Origin: Candidatus Agathobaculum intestinipullorum
GTDB lineage: Bacteria > Bacillota > Clostridia > Oscillospirales > Butyricicoccaceae
DNA: 34,922 bases
Reading direction: 5' to 3'
NCBI GenBank assembly: GCA_019117485.1
Contig: DWZQ01000016.1
Coordinates: 1-34,922, forward strand
Under the pieces are notes generated by a model that was given only the letters and a program-made list of their open reading frames with translations, ran no database searches and was not told the DNA's origin. Position numbers and translations under genes: made by a program. Below are positions 17,739 to 27,310 of the stretch, piece by piece; the stretch's first letter is position 1, and each line of letters opens with the position of its first letter.

Positions 17739-17784
17739 GGTATTTCGTCCCCACAGGGACAAAAGAGATAAGGAGGACAAGAAA

Positions 17785-18411
17785 ATGAAAGTAGTAGCGA
17801 TCAACGGCTCGCCGCGCAAGGGCGGCAACTGTGCTCAGATGCTTGAAGTGCTCGGCAAGGTGCTGGAGCAGCAGGGCATCGAGTTCGAAGTCTGCCAGCC
17901 GGGTGCAAAGGTGCACCCGTGCATGGCGTGCTATCACTGCCTGAACAACAATACCCTACGTTGTGTGCAGAATGACGACGGTGTCAATGAGATTATCCAA
18001 AAGTGCATTGAGGCGGATGGTATTGTGCTGGCTTCTCCGGTCTATCACGGCGGCATTGCGGGCAGCATGAAGTGCGTGATGGATCGTATCATGCTTGCGG
18101 CCTGCTGCGGTGAAAACCAGTTCCATCACAAGGTTGGTGCGGCGCTGTGTACGCTGCGGCGCTCAGGCGGCATGGAAACCTATCAGCAATTGCTCGGCCT
18201 GATGGATGCGATGGAGATGGTGCTGGTCACCTCGGACTACTGGAACGCTGTGCACGGTGCGGAAATCGGCGAGTGCAAACAGGATGTTGAGGGTGTCGAG
18301 GTCATCGAAAAGCTCGGCCGCAATATCGCGTGGATGCTCAAGGTGATTGACAAGGCAGGCATTGAGCCGCCGGAGACCCACCACCGCACGATGTTCAACT
18401 ACATCCGATAA
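17785..18411 (+). CDS. Iron-sulfur flavoprotein (NADPH-dependent FMN reductase/Isf family)
   Basis: This 208-residue flavodoxin-fold protein starts MKVVAINGSPRKGGNCAQML, the FMN phosphate-binding loop, and has ASPVYHGGIAGSMKCVMDR, which packs on the flavin. C46, C49, C52 and C60 form CX2CX2CX7C, the compact motif of the archaeal/clostridial iron-sulfur flavoproteins, which bind a [4Fe-4S] cluster near FMN and take electrons from ferredoxin. Such proteins are linked to oxidative-stress defence or ferredoxin-linked redox chemistry. The start has AAGGAGG. It sits close behind the YihY/BrkB gene and is followed by a strong terminator. Confidence 0.88.
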   Translation: MKVVAINGSPRKGGNCAQMLEVLGKVLEQQGIEFEVCQPGAKVHPCMACYHCLNNNTLRCVQNDDGVNEIIQKCIEADGIVLASPVYHGGIAGSMKCVMDRIMLAACCGENQFHHKVGAALCTLRRSGGMETYQQLLGLMDAMEMVLVTSDYWNAVHGAEIGECKQDVEGVEVIEKLGRNIAWMLKVIDKAGIEPPETHHRTMFNYIR

Positions 18412-18414
18412 TCG

Positions 18415-18448
18415 AAAAGGGAAGGCGTATGCCTTCCCTTCTGTTTTT
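18415..18448 (+). terminator. Terminator of the iron-sulfur flavoprotein gene
   Basis: AAGGGAAGGC (18417-18426) pairs perfectly with 18431-18440 around GTAT, followed by CTGTTTTT. Confidence 0.88.
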
Positions 18449-18477
18449 GTGTTTTGTGGTAAATTTTGCACGCCTCG

Positions 18478-18504
18478 CTGTGAAAATTCACAGAATATTC
18501 ACAG
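18478..18504. promoter_or_regulatory. Triple half-site element upstream of citrate synthase
   Basis: CTGTGAAAATTCACAG (18478-18493) is a perfect inverted repeat, and the right half TTCACAG recurs 11 bases further on (18498-18504), exactly one helical turn. It lies about 20-45 bases upstream of the -35 box, a position usual for an activator. The regulator is not identified. Confidence 0.5.
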
Positions 18505-18522
18505 GATGTAACCGAATTGACG

Positions 18523-18551
18523 TTGAAGCCTTGCGGTTTTCCCGATACAAT
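18523..18551 (+). promoter_or_regulatory. Citrate synthase promoter
   Basis: TTGAAG (18523-18528), 17-base spacer, TACAAT (18546-18551). Confidence 0.7.
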
Positions 18552-18593
18552 AAATACATGGGATAGTATATGTTGGAAAGGGATGGATACCAT

Positions 18594-19961
18594 ATGATCG
18601 TTGAGCATGATATTTTACAGGTCACGCCGCGGGTGGAAGCACTCGCCGCCCTCTGTGCAAAGCACGACCGCATTGATGCCGCGTTATACAAGGAGTTTGA
18701 CGTTAAACGTGGGCTGCGTGACTTGAACGGCGAGGGTGTGCTGGCCGGGCTGACCAATGTGTCCGACATCATCTCGAAAAAAGAGATGGACGGCAAGCTG
18801 ATACCCTGCGATGGCGAGTTGTATTATCGCGGTATCAAGATCAATGATCTGGTACATGGTTTTATGAAAGACGGCCGCAAGGGTTACGAGGAGGTTGCCT
18901 ATCTGCTGTTATTCGGCGAGCTGCCGGATGCGGTACGGCTGAGCGATTTCAAAAACCTGCTTGCGCAGGGGCGCACCTTGCCGACCAATTTTACGCGTGA
19001 CGTTATCATGAAAGCACCGACGCATGATATGATGAACAGCCTGTCGCGCAGTGTGTTGACGTTGGCCTCCTACGATAACAACGCGGATGAGATCACGCTG
19101 CCCAATGTACTCCGGCAATGCCTGATGCTGATTTCCGTGTTCCCAATGCTCGCAGTATATTCCTATCACGCGTATAATCACTATGAGTGCGGCAACAGCT
19201 TGTATATCCACTATCCGTCGGACAGCCTTTCGACCGCTTCGAATTTTCTGCGCATGCTGCGACCAGACATGCAGTACACGCCGCTGGAGGCGAGCGTGCT
19301 CGACCTTGCGTTTGTATTGCACATGGAGCACGGTGGCGGCAACAACTCGTCGTTTACGACCCATGTGGTCACGTCATCCGGCACCGATACCTATTCCGCA
19401 ATCTCGGCGGCGCTTGGTTCGCTTAAAGGACCAAAACACGGCGGCGCGAATTATAAGGTTGTGCAGATGTTCGAGGAATTAAAGCGCAGCGTTACAGACC
19501 CGACAGACGAGGATGCGGTAGCTGATTATCTGGCGCGTTTGCTGCGGCGTGAGGCGTTCGACCAAAAGGGATTGATTTACGGCATGGGCCATGCGGTGTA
19601 CTCCATCTCTGATCCCCGCGCTGAGGTATTCAAGTCCTTTGTCGGCCAGTTGGCGCATGAAAAGGGAAGGGACGCAGATTTTGCGCTCTATTCGCTGGTC
19701 GCGCGGCTTGCGCCTGAGGTCATTGCACATGAGCGCCATATTTATAAAGGCGTTTCGGCAAATGTGGATTTTTATTCTGGTTTTGTGTACTCCATGTTGG
19801 GCTTGCCGCCCGAGTTGTATACGCCGGTATTTGCGATTGCGCGTATTGTTGGCTGGAGCGCGCACCGGTTGGAGGAGCTGGTCAACACGGACAAGATCAT
19901 TCGTCCTGCCTACCGCTGTGTGCAGTCGGCAGTACCATATATGTCACTCAAGGATCGTTAA
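18594..19961 (+). CDS. Citrate synthase (citrate/2-methylcitrate synthase family)
   Basis: This 455-residue enzyme condenses acetyl-CoA with oxaloacetate. The catalytic His residues are in LHMEHGGGNNSSFTTH and GMGHAVYS, and the catalytic Asp is in NVDFYSGFVY; length and order fit the clostridial citrate synthase subfamily. In organisms with PFOR it feeds the oxidative branch towards 2-oxoglutarate and glutamate. The start is uncertain: ATG 18594 has GGAAAGGG about 11 bases upstream, while ATG 18570 (eight codons earlier) has only a weak GGGAT. It is monocistronic, with its own promoter, an upstream triple half-site and a strong terminator. A propionyl-CoA-using methylcitrate role cannot be excluded, but no prp genes are near. 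Confidence 0.93.
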   Translation: MIVEHDILQVTPRVEALAALCAKHDRIDAALYKEFDVKRGLRDLNGEGVLAGLTNVSDIISKKEMDGKLIPCDGELYYRGIKINDLVHGFMKDGRKGYEEVAYLLLFGELPDAVRLSDFKNLLAQGRTLPTNFTRDVIMKAPTHDMMNSLSRSVLTLASYDNNADEITLPNVLRQCLMLISVFPMLAVYSYHAYNHYECGNSLYIHYPSDSLSTASNFLRMLRPDMQYTPLEASVLDLAFVLHMEHGGGNNSSFTTHVVTSSGTDTYSAISAALGSLKGPKHGGANYKVVQMFEELKRSVTDPTDEDAVADYLARLLRREAFDQKGLIYGMGHAVYSISDPRAEVFKSFVGQLAHEKGRDADFALYSLVARLAPEVIAHERHIYKGVSANVDFYSGFVYSMLGLPPELYTPVFAIARIVGWSAHRLEELVNTDKIIRPAYRCVQSAVPYMSLKDR

Positions 19962-19964
19962 TCA

Positions 19965-19996
19965 AAAAGCCCCGGAACTGTCGTTCCGGGGCTTTT
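19965..19996. terminator. Bidirectional terminator, citrate synthase/dnaJ
   Basis: AAAAGCCCCGGAAC (19965-19978) pairs perfectly with 19983-19996. It ends both the citrate synthase gene and, on the minus strand, the hrcA-grpE-dnaK-dnaJ operon. Confidence 0.9.
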
Positions 19997-20009
19997 GCTT
20001 ATGCAGTGG

Positions 20010-21158
20010 TTACTCGATGTCCAGCGCATCTTTGACCTTATTCCAGAAGCTTTTGCGTTTGCTTTGATTGTCATCGGTAGAATTTTCCTCAAACTCACGC
20101 AGTAACCGCTTCTGCTTTTCGGAAAGGTTTCTCGGCACTTCGATGCTGACACGGACATACTGGTCGCCGCGACCGCGGCCGTTTACGTTCTGGATGCCCT
20201 TGCCTTTCATGCGGAATACCGTGCCGGTTTGTGTACCTTCTGGCACCTTGTATTCGACACGGCCGTCGATGGTTGGCACTTGCAACGTGTCGCCCAGAGC
20301 GGCCTGCGCAAACGAGATCGGGATGTCGATATAGACATCCTGTCCTTCGCGGGAGAAGATCGGGTGCGGCCGGATGGAAATGGTTACGAACAGGTCGCCG
20401 GCCGGGCCACCGTTGACGCCCGCATTGCCCTGTCCACGCTGCTGGATGGACTGGCCTTCGTCGATGCCGGCCGGGATATTGACCTTAAATTTGCGCGCCT
20501 TGCGCACACGGCCTGCACCGCCACACTTGCTGCACGGCTTTTTGATGATCTTGCCTGTGCCGCGGCAGTTCGGGCAGGCGCCCTGCGTCTGGAACATGCC
20601 GAGCGGTGTGCGCTGGGTCTGCGTCACAGTGCCGGTACCGCGGCAGTTTGCACAGGTTTCAGGACTTGTGCCTTTCGCCGCACCTGTGCCACCGCATTCG
20701 TCACAGGTTTCGACACGGTTGATGGAAATCTCCTTTTCGCAGCCGAATGCTGCTTCCTCAAACGACAGGATCACATTCTGTCGGATGGATTCGCCGCGCT
20801 GCGGCGAATTGCGGCGCGACGAGCGGCCGCCGCCAAAGCCGCCGCCGAAGAACGAGCCAAACAGGTCGCCCAGATCGCCCATGTCAAAGCCGCCGAAGCC
20901 GCCTGCGCCAGCGCCGTCGCCATAGCTCGGGTCGACGCCTGCAAAGCCAAATTGGTCGTACTTGGCACGTTTATCCGCGTCGGACAGCACTTCGTATGCC
21001 TCGTTGACTTCCTTGAAATTATCGGCCGCTTCGGGATTGTCTTTGTTCAGGTCAGGGTGGTACTTGCGGGCAAGACGGCGATAAGCTTTTTTCAAATCGT
21101 CTTCGCTCGCGTTTTTCTGTACGCCCAGCACCTCATAATAGTCTCTTTTGTCAGCCAT
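20010..21158 (-). CDS. dnaJ: Chaperone protein DnaJ (Hsp40)
   Basis: This 382-residue type I DnaJ stimulates DnaK ATPase and delivers substrates. J-domain residues 1-70 include HPD at 34-36. A Gly/Phe-rich region spans about 75-112. Four zinc-finger repeats have cysteine pairs at 152/155, 169/172, 195/198 and 209/212. The C-terminal substrate-binding domains follow. All key residues are present. The ATG is preceded by GAGGG. It is the last gene of the heat-shock operon, 76 bases after dnaK, with a long hairpin in that gap. Confidence 0.98.
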   Translation of the reverse strand: MADKRDYYEVLGVQKNASEDDLKKAYRRLARKYHPDLNKDNPEAADNFKEVNEAYEVLSDADKRAKYDQFGFAGVDPSYGDGAGAGGFGGFDMGDLGDLFGSFFGGGFGGGRSSRRNSPQRGESIRQNVILSFEEAAFGCEKEISINRVETCDECGGTGAAKGTSPETCANCRGTGTVTQTQRTPLGMFQTQGACPNCRGTGKIIKKPCSKCGGAGRVRKARKFKVNIPAGIDEGQSIQQRGQGNAGVNGGPAGDLFVTISIRPHPIFSREGQDVYIDIPISFAQAALGDTLQVPTIDGRVEYKVPEGTQTGTVFRMKGKGIQNVNGRGRGDQYVRVSIEVPRNLSEKQKRLLREFEENSTDDNQSKRKSFWNKVKDALDIE

Positions 21159-21185
21159 ACTGATCCCTCAACTAACGGAAAATGA

Positions 21186-21230
21186 CATGCCGCAGGGCGG
21201 AACGGAAACCGTCCCGCCCCACGCGGCATG
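21186..21230. repeat. Long intercistronic hairpin between dnaK and dnaJ
   Basis: CATGCCGC (21186-21193) pairs with GCGGCATG (21223-21230), and inside it GGGCGG and ACGG pair with CCGT and CCGCCC around an AAA loop. On the minus strand only TCATTTTCC follows, so it is at most a leaky terminator. It may instead protect the 3' end of dnaK mRNA and lower dnaJ relative to dnaK. Confidence 0.6.
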
Positions 21231-21234
21231 GAAA

Positions 21235-23124
<1,890 letters not shown>

Positions 23125-23670
23125 TTAGTTGGCCACTTTCACCATCGCGTGGCGGATGACCTTGTCGCCGATCTGGAAGCCCTGCTGGAACACTTCAGCG
23201 ATTTGATTCTCGCCGAATGCCTCGTCCTCGACGTGCATGACTGCGTTGTGGAAATTGGGGTCGAATGCCGTACCGGCAGATGCCTCGATCATCGTGACGT
23301 TGATGCCCTTAAAGCTCTCGACCAACTGGGTCATAGTCAGCTCAACGCCCTTTTTGTATTCCGCATCGGCTGTTTCGGCCTTGACCGCGCGTTCAAGATT
23401 GTCGTAGGTCGGTAGTAGCGCCTTGACCGCGTGGCTGACCGCGTCGTTATACGCCTGCTCGCGCTCGCGCTGACTACGCTTGCGGAAATTGTCGTACTCG
23501 GCTGCCAGACGCAGGAACCGATCATTGACTTCCTCAAACTTGGCCTTCAAGTCCTCGGTGGGCTGGGGGGCGGACTGCTCGGTTGCAGCCGCTTCGGCCG
23601 TCGTTTCGGTTGCCTGCTCGGCGACTTCCTGTTCAGTTTCGGCCGCTTCAGGCTGTTTCTTTTTGCTCAT
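23125..23670 (-). CDS. grpE: Nucleotide exchange factor GrpE
   Basis: This 181-residue protein has an acidic, Gln/Glu/Ala-rich N-terminal extension (about 1-45), a long coiled-coil helix (FEEVNDRFLRLAAEYDNFRKRS) and the beta domain with FDPNFHNAVMHVED and the C-terminal FQQGFQIGDKVIRHAMVKVA, the GrpE signature. It releases ADP from DnaK. GGAGG lies 12 bases before the ATG. It lies 33 bases after hrcA and 45 bases before dnaK. Confidence 0.97.
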   Translation of the reverse strand: MSKKKQPEAAETEQEVAEQATETTAEAAATEQSAPQPTEDLKAKFEEVNDRFLRLAAEYDNFRKRSQREREQAYNDAVSHAVKALLPTYDNLERAVKAETADAEYKKGVELTMTQLVESFKGINVTMIEASAGTAFDPNFHNAVMHVEDEAFGENQIAEVFQQGFQIGDKVIRHAMVKVAN

Positions 23671-23703
23671 GTTGATTTGATGCCTCCGTTTACAGGGAAC
23701 GTA

Positions 23704-24750
23704 TTAGTTCTCGTCTTTTTCGTCTAAAAAGGTCTCCGCAATCAGCCGGTTCAGGCCCTTGGCAAAGCGGCTGAGCTGAGCGGACAGTTTGGCGTAATCC
23801 ATGCGGGTTGGACCGACAATGCCGATCATGCCTTGACCGATCGTGCCGATATCATATTTTGCGTAGATTGCCGAGGTTTCACGCAGCGGATTTGCCCCGT
23901 TTTCCGGCCCGATGAAAAATTGGATGCCGTCGATCTTGCGGGTCGCAGGCAGCAGGTGCTTGCGGTCATCTTCCATGTAATCGAGCAGCGCTTGCGCTTT
24001 GTGCAGGTCGCGGTACTCGGGGAAGCGCAATAGCTTGTTCGTGCCTTCGAGAAAGACCTTTTGATCGCTTAGCTCCTCAATCAGCTCGGCAACATATTCG
24101 GCCACTGGCGCCAGCAGCGCAGAAAGGCCGGCAGCACGCCGCACGATGTCAAAGCGTTCGGCCGTGATGTGGCTGAGCGGCAGGCCGGTCAGCGTCTGAT
24201 TGAGCACATAGGTTAAAAGCTCCGCTTCGTCTTTGGAAACGTCCGCCATCGTGCGCACCATTTTGTTTTTCACCGTACCCGAATCCGTGACGACAACGAT
24301 GACAAAATTCATTTTGTCCACCGCGATAATCTCGAATTGCCGGATGGAGATTTGGGTCAGCGCAGGTGTGATCGCAACCGAGGCATAGTTGGTCAGGCTG
24401 GAAATCAACCGGCCGGCCTCTTGGATCAGGCGGTCGAGTTCGCGCACTTTGGTACGCAGCATGGGCTGCAAGGCGGCATCCTCGTCCTCGCCCGTGTCTG
24501 CAGGCTGCTCCATCAATTCGTCGACATACAGACGATAGCCCTGTGGCGACGGGATGCGTCCGGCGGAGGTGTGCGGCTTTTCCAAATAGCCCATTTCCTC
24601 CAGTTCGCTCATCTCGTTGCGGATGGTAGCGGAGGAAAAGGGGAGCGCGTGCCCTTCGGCCAGCGCTTTGGAGCCGACCGGTTCGGCTGTGCGGATATAG
24701 TCGCCGATGATGGCTTTAAGGATTTGCTTTTTCCGCTCGGATAATTCCAC
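23704..24750 (-). CDS. hrcA: Heat-inducible transcription repressor HrcA
   Basis: This 348-residue repressor binds CIRCE when folded with help from GroEL and so senses free chaperonin. The N-terminal winged helix is present (LSERKKQILKAIIGDYIRTAEPVGSKALAE and SSATIRNEMSELEEMGYLEKPHTSAGRIPS), followed by the GAF-like and insertion domains and the C-terminal IGPENGANPLRETSAIYAKYDIGTIGQGMIGIVGPTRMDY segment. It is first in the operon and controls itself: a perfect CIRCE sits between its promoter and its start. Confidence 0.98.
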   Translation of the reverse strand: MELSERKKQILKAIIGDYIRTAEPVGSKALAEGHALPFSSATIRNEMSELEEMGYLEKPHTSAGRIPSPQGYRLYVDELMEQPADTGEDEDAALQPMLRTKVRELDRLIQEAGRLISSLTNYASVAITPALTQISIRQFEIIAVDKMNFVIVVVTDSGTVKNKMVRTMADVSKDEAELLTYVLNQTLTGLPLSHITAERFDIVRRAAGLSALLAPVAEYVAELIEELSDQKVFLEGTNKLLRFPEYRDLHKAQALLDYMEDDRKHLLPATRKIDGIQFFIGPENGANPLRETSAIYAKYDIGTIGQGMIGIVGPTRMDYAKLSAQLSRFAKGLNRLIAETFLDEKDEN

Positions 24751-24775
24751 CGGAAAGGCTCCTTTCTGTCAGAGG

Positions 24776-24802
24776 TTAGCACTCTGCTTATCTGAGTGCT
24801 AA
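24776..24802. promoter_or_regulatory. CIRCE operator
   Basis: TTAGCACTC-N9-GAGTGCTAA, a perfect match to the CIRCE consensus, lies directly downstream of the -10 box of the hrcA promoter. Confidence 0.98.
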
Positions 24803-24806
24803 GGTT

Positions 24807-24835
24807 AATTTACCACCCCACGGCTACAAAGTCAA
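24807..24835 (-). promoter_or_regulatory. hrcA operon promoter
   Basis: Minus strand TTGACT (24830-24835), 17-base spacer, TAAATT (24807-24812), with the CIRCE just downstream. Confidence 0.85.
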
Positions 24836-24949
24836 GTGCCCTTTATGAATATTTTGTTAAATGATGGCGTATATTTTATCACCTGTGCCTGCTGAGTGCC
24901 AGATAAGCCGCACAGGCGCGCAAAAGCTGGGATTTTGCGGTTGCGTTGC

Positions 24950-24978
24950 TTGCTTTTCAGGCGGGGGAATGGTATGAT
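24950..24978 (+). promoter_or_regulatory. Promoter of the first Gfo/Idh/MocA gene
   Basis: TTGCTT (24950-24955), 17-base spacer, TATGAT (24973-24978). Upstream, CCTGTGC (24882-24888) and GCACAGG (24910-24916) form an inverted repeat of unknown meaning. Confidence 0.7.
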
Positions 24979-25053
24979 AATACATGGAGAAGTACGGCAT
25001 TTGTGGCCGTGAGAGAGAGGAATATATTCCCACCAATAAAGGAGAAAAACAGT

Positions 25054-26073
25054 ATGAAAGAAGTCAAAACAGGTATTGTCGGTCTGGGCCGTTTGGGTGC
25101 GGTACATGCGGAAAATCTGGCGTTTAAGATTCCGGGCTGTCGTCTGGTCGCGGCATGCTCGCTGGAGCAGAAAGAGCTGGACTGGGCAAAGGACTATCTC
25201 AAGGTCGATTTCGTGACCACCGACTATAAGAAAATGGTCGACGAGGCAGATATCGAGGCAGTTGTCATTGTATCTTCTTCGCCTGAGCACTGCTGGATGA
25301 TCGAGTACGCGCTCGATGCTGGTAAGCATGTGTTCACCGACAAGCCGCTCGGCTGTTCGCTTGAGGAGTGCAAGCGTGCGGAGGCGGCCGTAGAGCGTCA
25401 TCCGGACAAGTTGTTCTTCCTGGGCTTTATGCGCCGCTACGATCCGTCCTATGCGGATGCCAAAGCGCAGATCGACGCAGGTAAGATCGGCAAGCCCTAC
25501 CTCGTTAAAGCGACCGGTCTCGACCCCGAGGCGTTGGTCGAAAGCTGCATCAAGTTTTCCAAGACCTCGGGCGGTATCTTTATTGATGCGGCATCCCATG
25601 ATATCGATCTGATGCGTTGGTTCCTCGGCGGTGAAGTAACCGAAGTTTATGCTGCGGGTACAACCTTTAAGCATCCGGAGTTTACTGAGAATGGCGATAC
25701 CGAAACCGGCATGGCCATGCTCAAGTTTGACAATGGAACGGTGGCTTTCCTGCATGTTGGCCGTACCGCACCACATGGCTACCACACCGAGACCGAGATC
25801 GTTGCGACGGAAGGACACATCCGCGTAGCGGGCGTACCGTGGAAGGATCGCGTTATGGTTTATGATCAGTACGGTGCGCGTCAGGAGATTATCGAAAACT
25901 TCCCGCAGCGCTTTGCGGAAGCTTATCTGCTTGAGATGGTTGATTTCATCGACTGCATCCAGAAGGGCCGCAAGCCCGAGCTTACCGTGTATGACGGCAC
26001 CAAGGCGACCGTGGTGACCTATGCCATCACCGACTCGTTCCATACCGGCAAGGCCGTTAAGGTGGAATATTAA
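25054..26073 (+). CDS. Gfo/Idh/MocA family oxidoreductase (inositol dehydrogenase-like)
   Basis: This 339-residue NAD(P)-dependent dehydrogenase has an N-terminal Rossmann fold (GLGRLG at 10-15), the DKP motif at 96-98 with the catalytic Lys (usually EKP) and the active-site pair D178-AAS-H182, equivalent to Asp172/His176 of B. subtilis inositol dehydrogenase. It should oxidise a ring hydroxyl of a cyclitol or sugar. The ATG at 25054 has AAAGGAG nine bases upstream; the open frame before it covers the promoter. Its own promoter and terminator make it a single-gene unit facing the second dehydrogenase. The family is certain; the substrate is not. Confidence 0.85.
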   Translation: MKEVKTGIVGLGRLGAVHAENLAFKIPGCRLVAACSLEQKELDWAKDYLKVDFVTTDYKKMVDEADIEAVVIVSSSPEHCWMIEYALDAGKHVFTDKPLGCSLEECKRAEAAVERHPDKLFFLGFMRRYDPSYADAKAQIDAGKIGKPYLVKATGLDPEALVESCIKFSKTSGGIFIDAASHDIDLMRWFLGGEVTEVYAAGTTFKHPEFTENGDTETGMAMLKFDNGTVAFLHVGRTAPHGYHTETEIVATEGHIRVAGVPWKDRVMVYDQYGARQEIIENFPQRFAEAYLLEMVDFIDCIQKGRKPELTVYDGTKATVVTYAITDSFHTGKAVKVEY

Positions 26074-26086
26074 GCGCACATATGGA

Positions 26087-26115
26087 AAAAGGCAGACCTG
26101 TCAGGTCTGCCTTTT
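26087..26115 (+). terminator. Terminator of the first Gfo/Idh/MocA gene
   Basis: AAAAGGCAGACCT pairs perfectly with AGGTCTGCCTTTT around GTC. Confidence 0.88.
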
Positions 26116-26124
26116 CTGTCCGGC

Positions 26125-26153
26125 AAAGCTGCGCCCGGTCGGGCGCGGCTTTT
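26125..26153 (-). terminator. Terminator of the second Gfo/Idh/MocA gene
   Basis: GCGCCC pairs with GGGCGC around GGTC, with AAAGC/GGCTTT flanks extending the stem with one mismatch. It lies five bases after the minus-strand stop. Confidence 0.65.
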
Positions 26154-26157
26154 GACT

Positions 26158-27162
26158 TTACTTGTACATTTCCGGCTTATCCATCATTTTGATCGGCAGG
26201 AACTGGCCGGTGCCACGCGAGCGGTTGAGTGCGTCCGCAGCTACGCAGGCAGCATAGCCGTCCCACGCGGACGGGCCGGTCGGACCGCCGGCAGCCAGCG
26301 CCTTGACCCATTCGGTGAGTTCGATGTCATAGGCTTCAATGAAGCGGTCTTTCCAGTCGGTCAGGATGGGGAAGGAGCGGGTCGCATCTGCACGCTTGAC
26401 GACTGCATACGGGTCGGGTAGGTTGACTGTACCCTTTTCGCACACGACCTGACACTGGATGTCATAGCCGTAGGCATCCGCAACCTGTACCTCGACATCG
26501 ATGCGCGCGCCGGACTGGGTCTCGAGCAGCACAATCTGCGGGTTGTCATACCCTTTGGTCGAGCAGGCGGACTGCCGCACCTTGAGCACCTGCCCATTGG
26601 CATACTCGTCCGATAGCAGCCAGCGGCAGATATCCAGTTCGTGGATAGCAACGTTGGATACGCCCATCTCGGTCTGGAAGCCGTCCGGCTGCGACACGTT
26701 GCGGTGGCAAGCGTGAATCATCAGTGGTACGCCCAGTTCACCCGAGTCGATGATGCGCTTCATCTCGGCGTAGCCGCGGTCATAGCGGCGCATAAAGCCC
26801 ACCTGTACCAGACGTTTGCCGCATGCAAGTTCGGCCTCGATGATCTTTTCGCAGTCGGCGGCATTCTGGGCGAGCGGCTTCTCGCAGAATACATTTTTGC
26901 CATGCTTCAGGCATTCGAGCACATAGCCCGCGTGGCTCGGGTCGGACGAGGCGATCAGCACTGCGTCGACCTCGGACGCGGCGATCAGTTCCTCGCCGGT
27001 CGCATAGGCTTTCAAGCCTTCGTATTGCGCCGCTGTACGGCGGGCAGCTTCCTCAAAATAGTCGGCGCAGGCGATGACCTGACAGCCGGGCACCAAATCG
27101 TTCAGGCGGCGGATATGATCGCGGCCAATTGCGCCGCAGCCGATGACACCAATATGCAGCAT
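26158..27162 (-). CDS. Gfo/Idh/MocA family oxidoreductase (IolG-like)
   Basis: This 334-residue protein is close in layout to inositol 2-dehydrogenase: GCGAIG at 8-13, EKP at 94-96 with catalytic K95, GFMRRYDRGYAEMK, and AIHELDICRWL with H174. The position of the catalytic Asp is N170 here, a substitution also found in some subgroups of the family. It probably performs an NAD-linked oxidation of an inositol isomer or sugar. AAAGGAG precedes the ATG. It is convergent with the first dehydrogenase and lies downstream of, but separated by a terminator from, the ABC transporter genes, so it has its own transcript; a TTACTT/GACAAT pair about 60 bases upstream is a weak promoter candidate. Confidence 0.85.
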   Translation of the reverse strand: MLHIGVIGCGAIGRDHIRRLNDLVPGCQVIACADYFEEAARRTAAQYEGLKAYATGEELIAASEVDAVLIASSDPSHAGYVLECLKHGKNVFCEKPLAQNAADCEKIIEAELACGKRLVQVGFMRRYDRGYAEMKRIIDSGELGVPLMIHACHRNVSQPDGFQTEMGVSNVAIHELDICRWLLSDEYANGQVLKVRQSACSTKGYDNPQIVLLETQSGARIDVEVQVADAYGYDIQCQVVCEKGTVNLPDPYAVVKRADATRSFPILTDWKDRFIEAYDIELTEWVKALAAGGPTGPSAWDGYAACVAADALNRSRGTGQFLPIKMMDKPEMYK

Positions 27163-27261
27163 GGTTTGTGCACTCCTTTATGTTTGCAAAATTTACGCCT
27201 ATGGCGCTTTATCTGGTTTTATTGTCGCACAATTTGCCCTATAAAGTAAGGGAAGTGGTGT

Positions 27262-27291
27262 AAAAAGGCTGCCCGGATGGGCAGCCTTTTT
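27262..27291. terminator. Terminator of the ABC transporter operon
   Basis: AAAAAGGCTGCCC pairs perfectly with GGGCAGCCTTTTT around GGAT, 20 bases after the permease stop on the minus strand. Confidence 0.88.
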
Positions 27292-27310
27292 GATGTTTGT
27301 CAACAAGCAA

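Noticed and set aside
18478..18493. Naming the citrate synthase palindrome a CRP or Rex site
   Set aside because: The half-sites look like TGTGA/TCACA but the spacing is four rather than six, and Rex sites of clostridia use TTGTTAA-type half-sites.
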